Assembly (NCBI GenBank): GCA_000721275.1
Contig: JOFO01000037.1
Coordinates: 7,073-71,072, forward strand
Reading direction: 5' to 3'
Length of the DNA: 64,000 nucleotides
Source of the DNA: Microtetraspora glauca
GTDB taxonomy: Bacteria > Actinomycetota > Actinomycetes > Streptomycetales > Streptomycetaceae
The notes under the pieces are model-generated. The model did no database searches and was not told the DNA's origin. It saw nothing but the letters and a program-made list of their open reading frames with translations. This document shows positions 9,143 through 16,919 of this stretch, one piece after another. Within the stretch, counting starts at the first letter, position 1. The number at the start of each line of letters is the position of its first letter. The position numbers and the translations under genes are program-made.

Positions 9143-9145
9143 TGT
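9117..9145 (+). promoter_or_regulatory. promoter of the tRNA-Gln/Glu cluster
   Basis: TTGGAG (9117-9122), a 17-nt spacer and TAATGT (9140-9145) fit the principal sigma factor (HrdB) consensus TTGACN-N17-TANNNT. Predicted transcription starts near 9152, about 80 nt before the first tRNA. The -10 overlaps the stop codon of the HAD gene. Confidence 0.65.
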
Positions 9146-9234
9146 TCTTCCTGCGCCGAGGGGAGCAAGCCGAAAGGCAAGAACCCGGAAAGCGCAAGCC
9201 GAGCAAGATCCCCCTCGCGGGGAAGTTGCCCCGG

Positions 9235-9306
9235 TGGCCTATGGTGTAATTGGCAGCACGACTGATTCTGGTTCAGTTAGTCTTGGTTCGAGTCCAGGTA
9301 GGCCAG
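9235..9306 (+). tRNA. tRNA-Gln (CTG)
   Basis: 72-nt cloverleaf. Acceptor TGGCCTA pairs with TAGGCCA, anticodon stem ACTGA/TCAGT carries the loop TTCTGGT with anticodon CTG, and T stem CTTGG/CCAGG flanks TTCGAGT. CCA is not encoded. Confidence 0.95.
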
Positions 9307-9348
9307 CTCGCAGAGCTCATCTGCAAACCAGTGGATTGGCATCCACGA

Positions 9349-9421
9349 GCCCCCGTTGTGTAGCGGCCTAGCACGCCGCCCTCTCAAGGCGGTAGCGCCG
9401 GTTCGAATCCGGTCGGGGGTA
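9349..9421 (+). tRNA. tRNA-Glu (CTC), copy 1
   Basis: 73-nt cloverleaf. Acceptor GCCCCCG pairs with CGGGGGT, with a terminal G-U pair. Anticodon stem CCGCC/GGCGG carries the loop CTCTCAA with anticodon CTC, and the T loop is TTCGAAT. CCA is not encoded. In Streptomyces tRNA-Glu also feeds haem synthesis through glutamyl-tRNA reductase. Confidence 0.95.
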
Positions 9422-9483
9422 CAGATCCTTCCCGCGGGATCACTTGGGTAGCGCCCAGGTGCTCTCGATGCAGGATCGCTAGG

Positions 9484-9556
9484 GCCCCCGTTGTGTAGCG
9501 GCCTAGCACGCCGCCCTCTCAAGGCGGTAGCGCCGGTTCGAATCCGGTCGGGGGTA
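9484..9556 (+). tRNA. tRNA-Glu (CTC), copy 2
   Basis: Sequence identical to copy 1 over all 73 nt; the flanks differ, so the unit is not a tandem duplication of the whole spacer. Confidence 0.95.
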
Positions 9557-9578
9557 CGACGCTGGTCTAACCACGTAT

Positions 9579-9650
9579 TGGTCTATGGTGTAATTGGCAG
9601 CACGACTGATTCTGGTTCAGTTAGTCTAGGTTCGAGTCCTGGTAGACCAG
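9579..9650 (+). tRNA. tRNA-Gln (CTG), copy 2
   Basis: 72 nt. Differs from the first tRNA-Gln only by two compensated base pairs: acceptor TGGTCTA/TAGACCA and T stem CTAGG/CCTGG. Confidence 0.95.
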
Positions 9651-9694
9651 CTCGGGTCGGCGGCGGTTGATCTCAACAGCCCGCATGATCCAAA

Positions 9695-9767
9695 GCCCCC
9701 GTTGTGTAGCGGCCTAGCACGCCGCCCTCTCAAGGCGGTAGCGCCGGTTCGAATCCGGTCGGGGGTA
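9695..9767 (+). tRNA. tRNA-Glu (CTC), copy 3
   Basis: Third identical tRNA-Glu; last gene of the cluster, 9 bp before a UUCG terminator. Confidence 0.95.
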
Positions 9768-9776
9768 CGCGACAGA

Positions 9777-9804
9777 GAAGCCCTTCCCTTCGGGGGAGGG
9801 CTTC
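9777..9804 (+). terminator. UUCG-tetraloop terminator of the tRNA cluster
   Basis: GAAGCCCTTCCC (9777-9788), loop TTCG, then GGGGAGGGCTTC (9793-9804): 12 bp with one G-U pair, followed by TTCGCTGTT. Confidence 0.9.
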
Positions 9805-9833
9805 TTCGCTGTTCCGGCACGGCGCACACAACT

Positions 9834-9869
9834 CCGGCCCACCGCTGCGGCGTTGGAGCGGTGGGCCGG
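9834..9869 (-). terminator. terminator of ndgR
   Basis: CCGGCCCACCGCT (9834-9846) and AGCGGTGGGCCGG (9857-9869) form a perfect 13-bp stem, 35 bp beyond the ndgR stop. Confidence 0.75.
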
Positions 9870-9903
9870 GGAACGTACAGGTGAACAGAGGAGACGGAGA
9901 CGG

Positions 9904-10620
9904 TCAGCCGTTGCGGCGGAGGGCCTCGGAGAGACGGGCGGCGGCGTCGATGACCGCCTGGGCGTGCATCCGGCCCGGGTGGCGCGTCAGACGCTCGATC
10001 GGACCCGACACCGACACGGCGGCCACCACCCGGTTCGACGGGCCCCTGACGGGCGCGGAGACGGACGCGACGCCCGGCTCCCGCTCACCGATCGACTGGG
10101 CCCAGCCGCGGCGCCGTACGCCCGACAGGGCCGTCGCCGTGAACCGGGCGCCCTGGAGGCCGCGGTGCAGCCGCTCGGGCTCCTCCCAGGCCATCAGGAT
10201 CTGCGCCGACGAGCCGGCCTTCATCGTGAGCGTCGAGCCCACCGGGACCGTGTCCCGCAGACCGGACAGCCGCTCGGCCGCCGCCACGCAGATCCGCATG
10301 TCGCCCTGGCGCCGGTAGAGCTGCGCGCTCTCCCCGGTCACGTCGCGCAGGTGCGTCAGCACCGGCCCGGCCGTCGCCAGCAGGCGGTCCTCGCCCGCCG
10401 CCGCCGCGAGCTCCGCGAGGCGCGGACCGAGAATGAAGCGACCCTGCATGTCGCGGGCCACCATCCGGTGGTGTTCCAGTGCCACGGCCAGTCGGTGGGC
10501 CGTGGGCCGTGCGAGTCCCGTCGCCGCGACCAGTCCTGCGAGGGTGGCCGGACCGGACTCCAGGGCGCTCAGGACAAGGGCTGCCTTGTCGAGAACGCCT
10601 ACGCCGCTAGAGTTGTCCAT
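9904..10620 (-). CDS. ndgR: IclR-family regulator NdgR
   Basis: 238 residues starting MDNSSGVGVLDKAALVLSAL. An N-terminal winged HTH (about 8-70, with ATGLARPTAHRLAVALE as the recognition region) precedes an IclR effector domain (about 80-235). In S. coelicolor NdgR is an amino-acid-responsive regulator that controls leuCD and other amino-acid genes and affects antibiotic production. Here it is divergent from leuC with a 139-bp spacer containing a 21-bp palindrome. The ATG at 10620 is chosen because homologues begin there; upstream in-frame codons extend into the palindrome. Confidence 0.93.
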   Translation of the reverse strand: MDNSSGVGVLDKAALVLSALESGPATLAGLVAATGLARPTAHRLAVALEHHRMVARDMQGRFILGPRLAELAAAAGEDRLLATAGPVLTHLRDVTGESAQLYRRQGDMRICVAAAERLSGLRDTVPVGSTLTMKAGSSAQILMAWEEPERLHRGLQGARFTATALSGVRRRGWAQSIGEREPGVASVSAPVRGPSNRVVAAVSVSGPIERLTRHPGRMHAQAVIDAAARLSEALRRNG

Positions 10621-10632
10621 GCAACGATATTC

Positions 10633-10653
10633 GCGTCTCACTCTGTGAAACGC
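10633..10653. promoter_or_regulatory. palindromic operator candidate between ndgR and leuC
   Basis: GCGTCTCAC-TCT-GTGAAACGC: 9-nt arms with a single mismatch about a 3-nt centre, 13 bp upstream of the ndgR ATG. Its position suits NdgR autoregulation and control of leuCD. The assignment to NdgR is inference. Confidence 0.55.
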
Positions 10654-10759
10654 AAGTTCAATTTTCCGAGGAACTTGTCACTCTGGTGGGGCGGCCGCAC
10701 AACGGCCCGCACAACGGTCTCTAGGGGTGCCGGCGCAGCCGCCGGCCGGAGGGAAAGCG

Positions 10760-12184
10760 ATGGGTAGGACACTCGCGGAGAAGGTCTGGGACGACCACGT
10801 CGTCCGGCGCGCCGAGGGCGAGCCCGACCTCCTCTTCATCGATCTTCACCTGCTGCACGAGGTGACCAGCCCGCAGGCGTTCGACGGCCTCCGGCAGAAC
10901 GGCCGGCAGGTGCGGCGGCTCGACCTCACCCTCGCCACCGAGGACCACAACACCCCCACCCTCGACATCGACAAGCCCATCGCGGACCCGGTCTCCCGCG
11001 CCCAGCTGGAGACCCTGCGCAAGAACTGCGCCGAGTTCGGGGTACGGCTCCACCCGCTCGGCGACGTCGAGCAGGGCGTCGTCCACGTGGTGGGACCGCA
11101 GCTGGGCCTGACCCAGCCCGGCATGACCGTCGTCTGCGGCGACTCCCACACCTCCACCCACGGCGCCTTCGGCGGCCTCGCGTTCGGCATCGGCACCAGC
11201 CAGGTCGAGCACGTCCTCGCCACCCAGACGCTGCCCATGGCCCGCCCCAAGACCATGGCCATCACCGTGAACGGCGAGCTGCCCGCCGACGTCACCGCCA
11301 AGGACCTCATCCTCGCCGTCATCGCGAAGATCGGCACCGGCGGCGGCCAGGGCTACGTCCTGGAGTACCGGGGCTCCGCCATCGAGAAACTCTCGATGGA
11401 GGGCCGCATGACCATCTGCAACATGTCCATCGAGGCCGGCGCCCGGGCGGGCATGATCGCCCCCGACGAGACCACCTTCGCCTACCTCAAGGGCCGCCCG
11501 CACGCCCCCGAGGGCGAGGACTGGGACGCCGCCGTCGCCTACTGGAAGACGCTGAAGACCGACGAGGACGCCGTCTTCGACGCCGAGGTCGTCATCGACG
11601 CCGCCGAACTCGCGCCGTTCGTCACCTGGGGCACCAACCCCGGCCAGGGCGCGCCGCTTTCGGCGAACGTCCCCGACCCGGCTTCGTACGAGGACCCCTC
11701 GGAGCGCCTCGCCGCCGAAAAGGCCCTGGAGTACATGGGGTTGACCGCCGGACAGCCGCTGCGCGACATCAAGGTCGACACCGTCTTCGTAGGCTCCTGC
11801 ACCAACGGGCGCATCGAGGACCTGCGCAACGCCGCCTCCCTCCTGGAGGGCCGCAAGGTCGCCGACGGCGTCCGCATGCTGGTCGTCCCCGGCTCCGTCC
11901 GGGTCGCCCTGCAGGCCGTCGAGGAGGGCCTGGACAAGGTCTTCAAGGCCGCCGGCGCCGAATGGCGGCACGCGGGCTGCTCCATGTGCCTCGGCATGAA
12001 CCCGGACCAGCTGGCCCCCGGCGAGCGCTCCGCGTCCACCTCCAACCGCAACTTCGAGGGCCGGCAGGGCAAGGGCGGCCGCACCCACCTGGTCTCCCCC
12101 CAGGTGGCCGCCGCCACCGCCGTCCTGGGCCACCTGGCCTCCCCGGCCGACCTGTCCGACGCCGTCACCACCGCGGGGGTCTGA
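10760..12184 (+). CDS. leuC: 3-isopropylmalate dehydratase large subunit
   Basis: 474 residues. With LeuD it isomerises 2-isopropylmalate to 3-isopropylmalate in leucine synthesis. It is an aconitase-family protein with a [4Fe-4S] cluster; the ligands are C347 (GSCTNGR), C407 and C410 (CSMCLGMN). [13 protein letters not shown] and [14 protein letters not shown] are family hallmarks. ATG at 10760 follows GGAGGGAA by 4 nt; the upstream in-frame GTG at 10727 has no such site. leuD follows after 6 bp. Confidence 0.97.
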   Translation: MGRTLAEKVWDDHVVRRAEGEPDLLFIDLHLLHEVTSPQAFDGLRQNGRQVRRLDLTLATEDHNTPTLDIDKPIADPVSRAQLETLRKNCAEFGVRLHPLGDVEQGVVHVVGPQLGLTQPGMTVVCGDSHTSTHGAFGGLAFGIGTSQVEHVLATQTLPMARPKTMAITVNGELPADVTAKDLILAVIAKIGTGGGQGYVLEYRGSAIEKLSMEGRMTICNMSIEAGARAGMIAPDETTFAYLKGRPHAPEGEDWDAAVAYWKTLKTDEDAVFDAEVVIDAAELAPFVTWGTNPGQGAPLSANVPDPASYEDPSERLAAEKALEYMGLTAGQPLRDIKVDTVFVGSCTNGRIEDLRNAASLLEGRKVADGVRMLVVPGSVRVALQAVEEGLDKVFKAAGAEWRHAGCSMCLGMNPDQLAPGERSASTSNRNFEGRQGKGGRTHLVSPQVAAATAVLGHLASPADLSDAVTTAGV

Positions 12185-12190
12185 GGAACC

Positions 12191-12784
12191 ATGGAAGCTT
12201 TCACCACGCACACCGGCCGGGCCGTCCCGCTGCGCCGCAGCAACGTCGACACCGACCAGATCATCCCCGCGCACTGGCTGAAGAAGGTCACCCGCGACGG
12301 CTTCGAGGACGGCCTCTTCGAGGCGTGGCGCAAGGACCCCGAGTTCGTCCTCAACCGCCCCGAGCGGCAGGGCGCCACGGTCCTGGTCGCCGGCCCCGAC
12401 TTCGGCACCGGCTCCTCCCGCGAGCACGCCGTCTGGGCGCTCCAGAACTACGGCTTCAAGGCCGTGATCTCCTCCCGCTTCGCCGACATCTTCCGCGGCA
12501 ACTCGCTGAAGAACGGTCTGCTGACCGTCGTCCTGCCGCAGGAGACCGTCGACGCCCTCTGGCAGCTCACCGAGGCCGACCCCACCGCCGAGGTCACCGT
12601 CGACCTGGAGGCCCGCAAGGTCCTCGCCGACGGGATCGACGCCGACTTCGAGCTCGACGAGAACGCCCGCTGGCGGCTCCTGAACGGTCTCGACGACATC
12701 AGCCTCACCCTTCAGAACGAAGCCGACATCGCGGCCTACGAGGCGGCGAGGCCGTCCTTCAAGCCCCGTACAATTACGGCCTGA
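12191..12784 (+). CDS. leuD: 3-isopropylmalate dehydratase small subunit
   Basis: 197 residues, the swivelling domain partner of LeuC. It contains [18 protein letters not shown] near the N terminus and [13 protein letters not shown] (about 76-88), the usual substrate-binding loop. It is the second gene of the leuCD operon and is followed by a strong terminator. Length is normal for the family. Confidence 0.97.
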   Translation: MEAFTTHTGRAVPLRRSNVDTDQIIPAHWLKKVTRDGFEDGLFEAWRKDPEFVLNRPERQGATVLVAGPDFGTGSSREHAVWALQNYGFKAVISSRFADIFRGNSLKNGLLTVVLPQETVDALWQLTEADPTAEVTVDLEARKVLADGIDADFELDENARWRLLNGLDDISLTLQNEADIAAYEAARPSFKPRTITA

Positions 12785-12798
12785 GCAGCGCTTTTCCA

Positions 12799-12836
12799 CG
12801 ACTGCGCCCCCCACCCTCCGGTGGGGGGCGCAGTCG
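12799..12836 (+). terminator. terminator of leuCD
   Basis: CGACTGCGCCCCCCACC (12799-12815), loop CTCC, and GGTGGGGGGCGCAGTCG (12820-12836): a perfect 17-bp stem followed by CTTGTTG. Confidence 0.92.
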
Positions 12837-12888
12837 CTTGTTGAGACCCTGTCGGGCGACAACTCGCCCTAGATGGCACAATCGGTGC

Positions 12889-13116
12889 ATGGAACGCGAC
12901 AGCCAACTCGAGCTCTACGAGGCAGTCGCCGCCCGATTGAAAGAAGCGCACTCCCGAGTGCGCGCACTGCAAGTCCCGGAGGGCGTAAGGATGGCGCTGT
13001 CCCGGAAGCTGCTGGTCGTCACGGCCGCGGCGAAGCACGATCTCGCGGACGCGGCAACGCGTCTGGACCGGTTGATGAAGGACCTCGACGAGGGTCGATT
13101 CCCCGAAGACGACTGA
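12889..13116 (+). CDS. conserved 75-residue hypothetical protein
   Basis: Begins MERDSQLELYEAVAARLKEA and is predicted almost wholly helical, rich in charged residues, ending RLMKDLDEGRFPEDD. No catalytic motif or membrane segment is visible. From memory an equivalent small gene lies between leuD and hupS in other Streptomyces, but no function is known to me. It has its own terminator hairpin directly after the stop. Confidence 0.75.
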   Translation: MERDSQLELYEAVAARLKEAHSRVRALQVPEGVRMALSRKLLVVTAAAKHDLADAATRLDRLMKDLDEGRFPEDD

Positions 13117-13127
13117 CACCAGGAACT

Positions 13128-13152
13128 CCGCAACGGGACTTCCGCGTTGCGG
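13128..13152 (+). terminator. hairpin terminator after the 75-residue protein gene
   Basis: CCGCAACG (13128-13135) pairs with CGTTGCGG (13145-13152) around a 9-nt loop, 12 bp after the stop codon. Confidence 0.6.
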
Positions 13153-13179
13153 CACTAGGGTGATTAGACCGTTTCGTGT

Positions 13180-13208
13180 TTGATTTGCGGTATATACATG
13201 CCTAACGT
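13180..13208 (+). promoter_or_regulatory. hupS promoter
   Basis: TTGATT (13180-13185), 17-nt AT-rich spacer containing TATATACATG, and TAACGT (13203-13208) match the HrdB-type consensus. Predicted start near 13215 leaves a leader of about 45 nt. Confidence 0.7.
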
Positions 13209-13259
13209 GCGAAAAAGCTTGAACACTTTCGTTCCGGCAAAGTCTCCGAAGGGGAAGAC

Positions 13260-13961
13260 GTGAACAAGGCGCAGCTCGTAGAAGCGATTGCCGACAAGTT
13301 GGGCGGTCGCCAGCAGGCCGCCGAAGCCGTCGACCACGTGCTCGACGCCATCGTGCGCGCCGTGGTGGCCGGGGACCGGGTCTCGGTCACCGGTTTCGGT
13401 TCGTTCGAGAAGGTCGACCGCCCGGCCCGCTACGCCCGCAACCCGCAGACGGGTGAGCGCGTGCGGGTCAAGAAGACCTCGGTTCCGCGCTTCCGCGCCG
13501 GCCAGGGCTTCAAGGACCTGGTCAGCGGCTCGAAGAAGCTCCCCAAGGGCGGCGAGGTCTCCGTCAAGAAGGCCCCCAAGGGCAGCCTGACCGGCGGCGG
13601 CGCCTCCGCCACCGTGAAGAAGGCCGCCGCCAAGAAGGCCACCACGGCCAAGAAGGCCGCCGCCAAGAAGGCCACGCCGGCCAAGAAGACCACGGCCGCC
13701 GCCGCCAAGAAGGCGACCCCGGCGAAGAAGGCCACCACCGCCGCCGCGAAGAAGACCACCACCGCCGCGGCCAAGAAGACGACGACGGCGGCGGCCAAGA
13801 AGACCACCGCCGCCGCGAAGAAGGCCACGCCGGCCAAGAAGACGACGGCCGCCGCCAAGAAGACGGCCCCCGCCAAGAAGGTCACGGCGAAGAAGGCCCC
13901 CGCCAAGAAGACCACGGCGCGCAAGACCGCCACGGCCAAGAAGACCGCCGCCAAGAAGTAG
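13260..13961 (+). CDS. hupS: nucleoid protein HupS (HU with lysine-rich tail)
   Basis: 233 residues, starting GTG at 13260 after GAAGGGG. Residues 1-92 are a typical HU fold: MNKAQLVEAIADKLGG, the VTGFGSFEKVDRPAR segment and the DNA-intercalating arm RNPQTGERVRV. After a linker, residues from about 118 to the end consist almost only of K, A, T and P in AAKK/TTAAKK/ATPAKK units, resembling linker histone H1 tails. HupS is the spore-associated HU paralogue that compacts nucleoids during sporulation in Streptomyces. The tail is low complexity at DNA level, so its length may vary between strains. Confidence 0.95.
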   Translation: MNKAQLVEAIADKLGGRQQAAEAVDHVLDAIVRAVVAGDRVSVTGFGSFEKVDRPARYARNPQTGERVRVKKTSVPRFRAGQGFKDLVSGSKKLPKGGEVSVKKAPKGSLTGGGASATVKKAAAKKATTAKKAAAKKATPAKKTTAAAAKKATPAKKATTAAAKKTTTAAAKKTTTAAAKKTTAAAKKATPAKKTTAAAKKTAPAKKVTAKKAPAKKTTARKTATAKKTAAKK

Positions 13962-13982
13962 GACGGTCCTCGCACGTCCGCC

Positions 13983-14013
13983 GGGCCGGGCTCCCCGCAC
14001 GGGAGCCCGGCCC
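13983..14013. terminator. bidirectional terminator between hupS and the facing gene
   Basis: GGGCCGGGCTCCC (13983-13995), loop CGCAC, GGGAGCCCGGCCC (14001-14013): perfect 13-bp stem between convergent genes. Confidence 0.85.
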
Positions 14014-14052
14014 GCGGCGCGTTCCGGAGCGGCCGTACGGGGGAGCGGCGGC

Positions 14053-14262
14053 TCAGAAGGTCTGCAGCGTCACCAGCGTGATCCGCAGGCCCGCGCCCGA
14101 CGTGCCCGGCTCCGCCTCGATCCGCACCCGCTGGCCCGGCCGCAGCAGCCGCAGCCCGCCCGCGTCGAAGGCCGCCGCCTCGAACTCCACCGGGGTGCCG
14201 TCGTCGAGCAGCACACTGCCGCTGCGGGTCTCGGGGTCGTACGTGTACGCGGTCGCCTGCAT
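14053..14262 (-). CDS. small conserved hypothetical protein, OB/cold-shock-like
   Basis: 69 residues, MQATAYTYDPETRSGSVLLD. The pattern of short strands with GSVLLDDGTPVEF and RPGQRVRIEAE resembles the small beta-barrel of cold-shock-type proteins, but no RNP motif is visible, so nucleic-acid binding is only a guess. It lies 10 bp downstream of cofC on the same strand and is probably co-transcribed with it. Confidence 0.75.
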   Translation of the reverse strand: MQATAYTYDPETRSGSVLLDDGTPVEFEAAAFDAGGLRLLRPGQRVRIEAEPGTSGAGLRITLVTLQTF

Positions 14263-14272
14263 GGACCGCAGC

Positions 14273-14920
14273 CTATCCGGCCGGCGCCGGCCGCCGGGCC
14301 GCCGTCCGCGGGCCGAGCCCCAGCGCGTCCGCCGCCGCCAGGTCCTCGCCGGTGTCCACGTCCCGGCGTACGGAATCCACCCCGGCCAGCCGTATTTCCA
14401 CCGCGCCGGACGACAAATGCCGAAGCCGCGACGGACCTCCGAATGCCGGTTCCAATTCCACCCCGGGCGCCGCCGAGAGGAATGTCGTACCTATTTCGGC
14501 GGCATCCGCGAGAAATGCCCTGGGGAATTGCCGGGCCGCCGACAGGACCCGTGTCAGCTCCGCCGGGCGCAGCGCCGGCAGGTCCGCGTTCAGCGCCGCC
14601 ACGCGCGCGTGCGGGAGGCGCTCCCGCACCGCCCGGGCCCCGTGCGCCAGCGCCGCGTTGAGCCCCGCCGCCGGCACGTCCGGCTCTATCCGGGCCCCCA
14701 GCACCGCCAGCGCCCGGCCCGCCACGGGATCGTCCGTGACCACCACCACGTCCCGCACCTCCGGACAGTCCAGCGCCGCCGCCACCGTGTCCTCCGCGAA
14801 GGCCAGCGCCAGCCGGGGCCGCAGCCGCTCCCCGGCCGCCGCGGCGAGCCGGCTCTTCGCCAGGGCCAGGGGTTTCAGGGGTACGACCAGGGACCAGCCG
14901 TCGTCCGCATCCGTGTTCAT
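14273..14920 (-). CDS. cofC: phosphoenolpyruvate/2-phospholactate guanylyltransferase (coenzyme F420)
   Basis: 215 residues, nucleotidyltransferase of the CofC/FbiD family. It activates phosphoenolpyruvate (FbiD) or 2-phospholactate (CofC) with GTP to form the side-chain precursor of F420. VVPLKPLALAKSRLA at the N terminus binds nucleotide, ALNADLPALRP carries the metal-binding aspartates, and RRDVDTGEDLAAADALGLG is the C-terminal hallmark. ATG at 14918-14920 is chosen; the longer frame to 14998 lacks conservation. fbiA, fbiB and fbiC are not in the window. Confidence 0.88.
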   Translation of the reverse strand: MNTDADDGWSLVVPLKPLALAKSRLAAAAGERLRPRLALAFAEDTVAAALDCPEVRDVVVVTDDPVAGRALAVLGARIEPDVPAAGLNAALAHGARAVRERLPHARVAALNADLPALRPAELTRVLSAARQFPRAFLADAAEIGTTFLSAAPGVELEPAFGGPSRLRHLSSGAVEIRLAGVDSVRRDVDTGEDLAAADALGLGPRTAARRPAPAG

Positions 14921-15048
14921 CGCCGCCCATTCTGTCCCGCCCCGGCGGTACGGCCCGGTCCCCGGGGCGTACGGTGTCACTCGACACAGCAGGAGCATGG
15001 GGCGACACTTGACCCCCTGCCAGCAAGACCCGGAGAAAGGTGCCCCGA

Positions 15049-15801
15049 GTGCCCCGCCGCAGAATCGGCTTCTGGTACCGCCTGGCGGCGGTCATCGCCA
15101 AACCCCCCCTGGTGGTTCTGTTCAAGCGGGACTGGCGCGGCATGGAGCACATCCCGGCCGAGGGCGGCTTCATCACGGCCGTGAACCACAACTCGTACCT
15201 GGACCCGCTGTCCTACGCGCACTACCAGTACAACACCGGCCGCGTGCCCCGCTTCCTGGCCAAGGCGGGGCTCTTCAAGGGCGGATTCGTCGGCACGATG
15301 CTCCGCAACACCGGCCAGATCCCCGTCTACCGCGAGACCGCCGACGCCCTCGACGCCTTCCGGGCCGCCGTCGACGCCATCGAGCGGGGCGAGTGCGTCG
15401 CCTTCTACCCCGAGGGCACCCTCACCCGCGACCCCGACATGTGGCCGATGCCCGGCAAGACCGGCGCCGCCCGGGTCGCCCTGCTCACCAAGGCGCCCGT
15501 CATCCCGGTGGCCCAGTGGGGCGCCAACCTCGCGATGCCGCCGTACGCCAAGAAGGACCGGTTCAGCTTCTTCCCGCGCAAGACGCTGATCGTGCAGGCC
15601 GGCCCGCCCGTCGACCTCTCCCGCTTCGACGGCCTGGAGCCCACCCCCGAGGTGCTGCGCGAGGCCACCGAGGTCATCATGGCCGCCATCACCGCCCTGC
15701 TGGAGGAGGTCCGCGGCGAGCGGGCCCCCGCCGAGCCGTACGACCCGCGCCGCGCCCGCCTGGAGCAGCGACGCAAGGCCGCCGAGGGAGGTGCCAAGTG
15801 A
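15049..15801 (+). CDS. plsC: 1-acyl-sn-glycerol-3-phosphate acyltransferase
   Basis: 250 residues (253 if the GTG at 15040 is used). PlsC adds the second acyl chain to make phosphatidic acid. The acyltransferase motif HX4D is NHNSYLD (about 47-53), followed by the substrate-binding motif FYPEGTLTRDPD. It begins PRRRIGFWYRLAAVI with one hydrophobic helix. GAGAAAGG lies 8 nt before GTG 15049. The stop overlaps gpsA by 4 nt, so glycerol-3-phosphate formation and its acylation are translationally coupled. Confidence 0.92.
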   Translation: MPRRRIGFWYRLAAVIAKPPLVVLFKRDWRGMEHIPAEGGFITAVNHNSYLDPLSYAHYQYNTGRVPRFLAKAGLFKGGFVGTMLRNTGQIPVYRETADALDAFRAAVDAIERGECVAFYPEGTLTRDPDMWPMPGKTGAARVALLTKAPVIPVAQWGANLAMPPYAKKDRFSFFPRKTLIVQAGPPVDLSRFDGLEPTPEVLREATEVIMAAITALLEEVRGERAPAEPYDPRRARLEQRRKAAEGGAK

Positions 15802-16799
15802 CCAAGGCCGCCGTCTTCGGCAGCGGGTCCTGGGGCACCGCCTTCGCCATGGTGATGGCCGACGCCGGCTGCGAGGTGAGCCTTTGGGGCCGCCGCGCCG
15901 AGCTCGCCGAGGCCGTCAACACCACCCGTACCAACCCGGACTACCTGCCCGGCGTCGAACTCCCCCGGGGCATCACCGCGACCGCCGACGCGGCCGAGGC
16001 CGCCGCGGGGGCCGACTTCGCCGTCCTCGCCGTGCCGTCCCAGACGCTGCGCGAGAACCTCGCCGCCTGGGCGCCGCGACTCGGCCCGGACACCGTGTTC
16101 GTCTCCCTGATGAAGGGCATCGAACTCGGCACCGCCAAGCGGATGAGCGAGGTCATCACCGAGGTCGCCGGCGTCCCCGCCGAGCGCGTCGCCGTCCTCA
16201 CCGGCCCCAACCTGGCCCGGGAGATCGCCGCCCGCCAGCCGGCCGCCGCCGTCGCCGCCTGCGTCGACGAGTCGGTCGCCCAGCGGCTCCAGGCCGCCTG
16301 CATCACCCCGTACTTCCGCCCGTACACCAACACCGACGTGGTCGGCTGCGAACTCGGCGGCGCGGTGAAGAACGTCATCGGCCTCGCCGTCGGCATCGCC
16401 AACGGCATGGGACTCGGCGACAACTCCAAGGCCACGCTCATCACCCGCGGCCTCGCCGAGACCACCCGCCTCGGCCTCGCCATGGGCGCCGACCCGCTCA
16501 CCTTCGCCGGCCTCGCGGGCCTCGGCGACCTCGTCGCCACCTGCTCCTCGCCGCTCTCCCGGAACAACACCTTCGGCACCAACCTGGGCCGGGGGATGAG
16601 CCTGGAGGAGACCATCGCGGTCACCAAGCAGACCGCCGAGGGCGTCAAGTCCTGCGAGTCGGTGCTCGATCTGGCCCGCCGGCACGGCGTCGACATGCCC
16701 ATCACCGAGACCGTCGTCTCCATCGTCCACGACGGCAAGCCGCCGACGGTCGCCCTCAAGGAGCTCATGTCGCGCAGCGCCAAGCCCGAGCGGCGCTGA
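15798..16799 (+). CDS. gpsA: glycerol-3-phosphate dehydrogenase [NAD(P)+]
   Basis: 333 residues. It reduces dihydroxyacetone phosphate to sn-glycerol 3-phosphate for phospholipids. N-terminal Rossmann motif GSGSWGTAFA (about 8-17), catalytic lysine region CELGGAVKNVIGLAVGI and the C-terminal AGLAGLGDLVATCSSPLSRN are all present. GTG at 15798 lies in the GTGA overlap with plsC, with GGAGG at the plsC 3' end as ribosome site. A hairpin terminator follows. Confidence 0.96.
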   Translation: MTKAAVFGSGSWGTAFAMVMADAGCEVSLWGRRAELAEAVNTTRTNPDYLPGVELPRGITATADAAEAAAGADFAVLAVPSQTLRENLAAWAPRLGPDTVFVSLMKGIELGTAKRMSEVITEVAGVPAERVAVLTGPNLAREIAARQPAAAVAACVDESVAQRLQAACITPYFRPYTNTDVVGCELGGAVKNVIGLAVGIANGMGLGDNSKATLITRGLAETTRLGLAMGADPLTFAGLAGLGDLVATCSSPLSRNNTFGTNLGRGMSLEETIAVTKQTAEGVKSCESVLDLARRHGVDMPITETVVSIVHDGKPPTVALKELMSRSAKPERR

Positions 16800-16803
16800 G
16801 CCG

Positions 16804-16835
16804 GGGCGCCGCCGGTCCCCGGGCCGGAGGCGCCC
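16804..16835 (+). terminator. terminator after plsC-gpsA
   Basis: GGGCGCC (16804-16810) with GGCGCCC (16829-16835), extended internally by CCGG (16812-16815) with CCGG (16824-16827). Confidence 0.65.
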
Positions 16836-16919
16836 GCTCCGCCACCGCTGGGCCGGACGCGGGAGGCGGCCAGCGGGGCGCTCAGGAGTTCGGACACCGC
16901 AAGGTACGCTCATCGCGAT

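Noticed and set aside
9349..9767. Repeated 73-base units that could suggest a CRISPR or tandem repeat array
   Set aside because: The units fold as tRNA-Glu and are interspersed with tRNA-Gln; spacers are irregular.
13610..13961. Repetitive DNA in hupS as a possible assembly error
   Set aside because: The frame is intact to the stop, and lysine-rich tails are a family property of HupS; kept only as a length-variation note.
15040..15048. GTG at 15040 as plsC start
   Set aside because: Possible, but the GTG at 15049 has the better spaced GAGAAAGG and matches the usual RRRIGFWYR start of the family.
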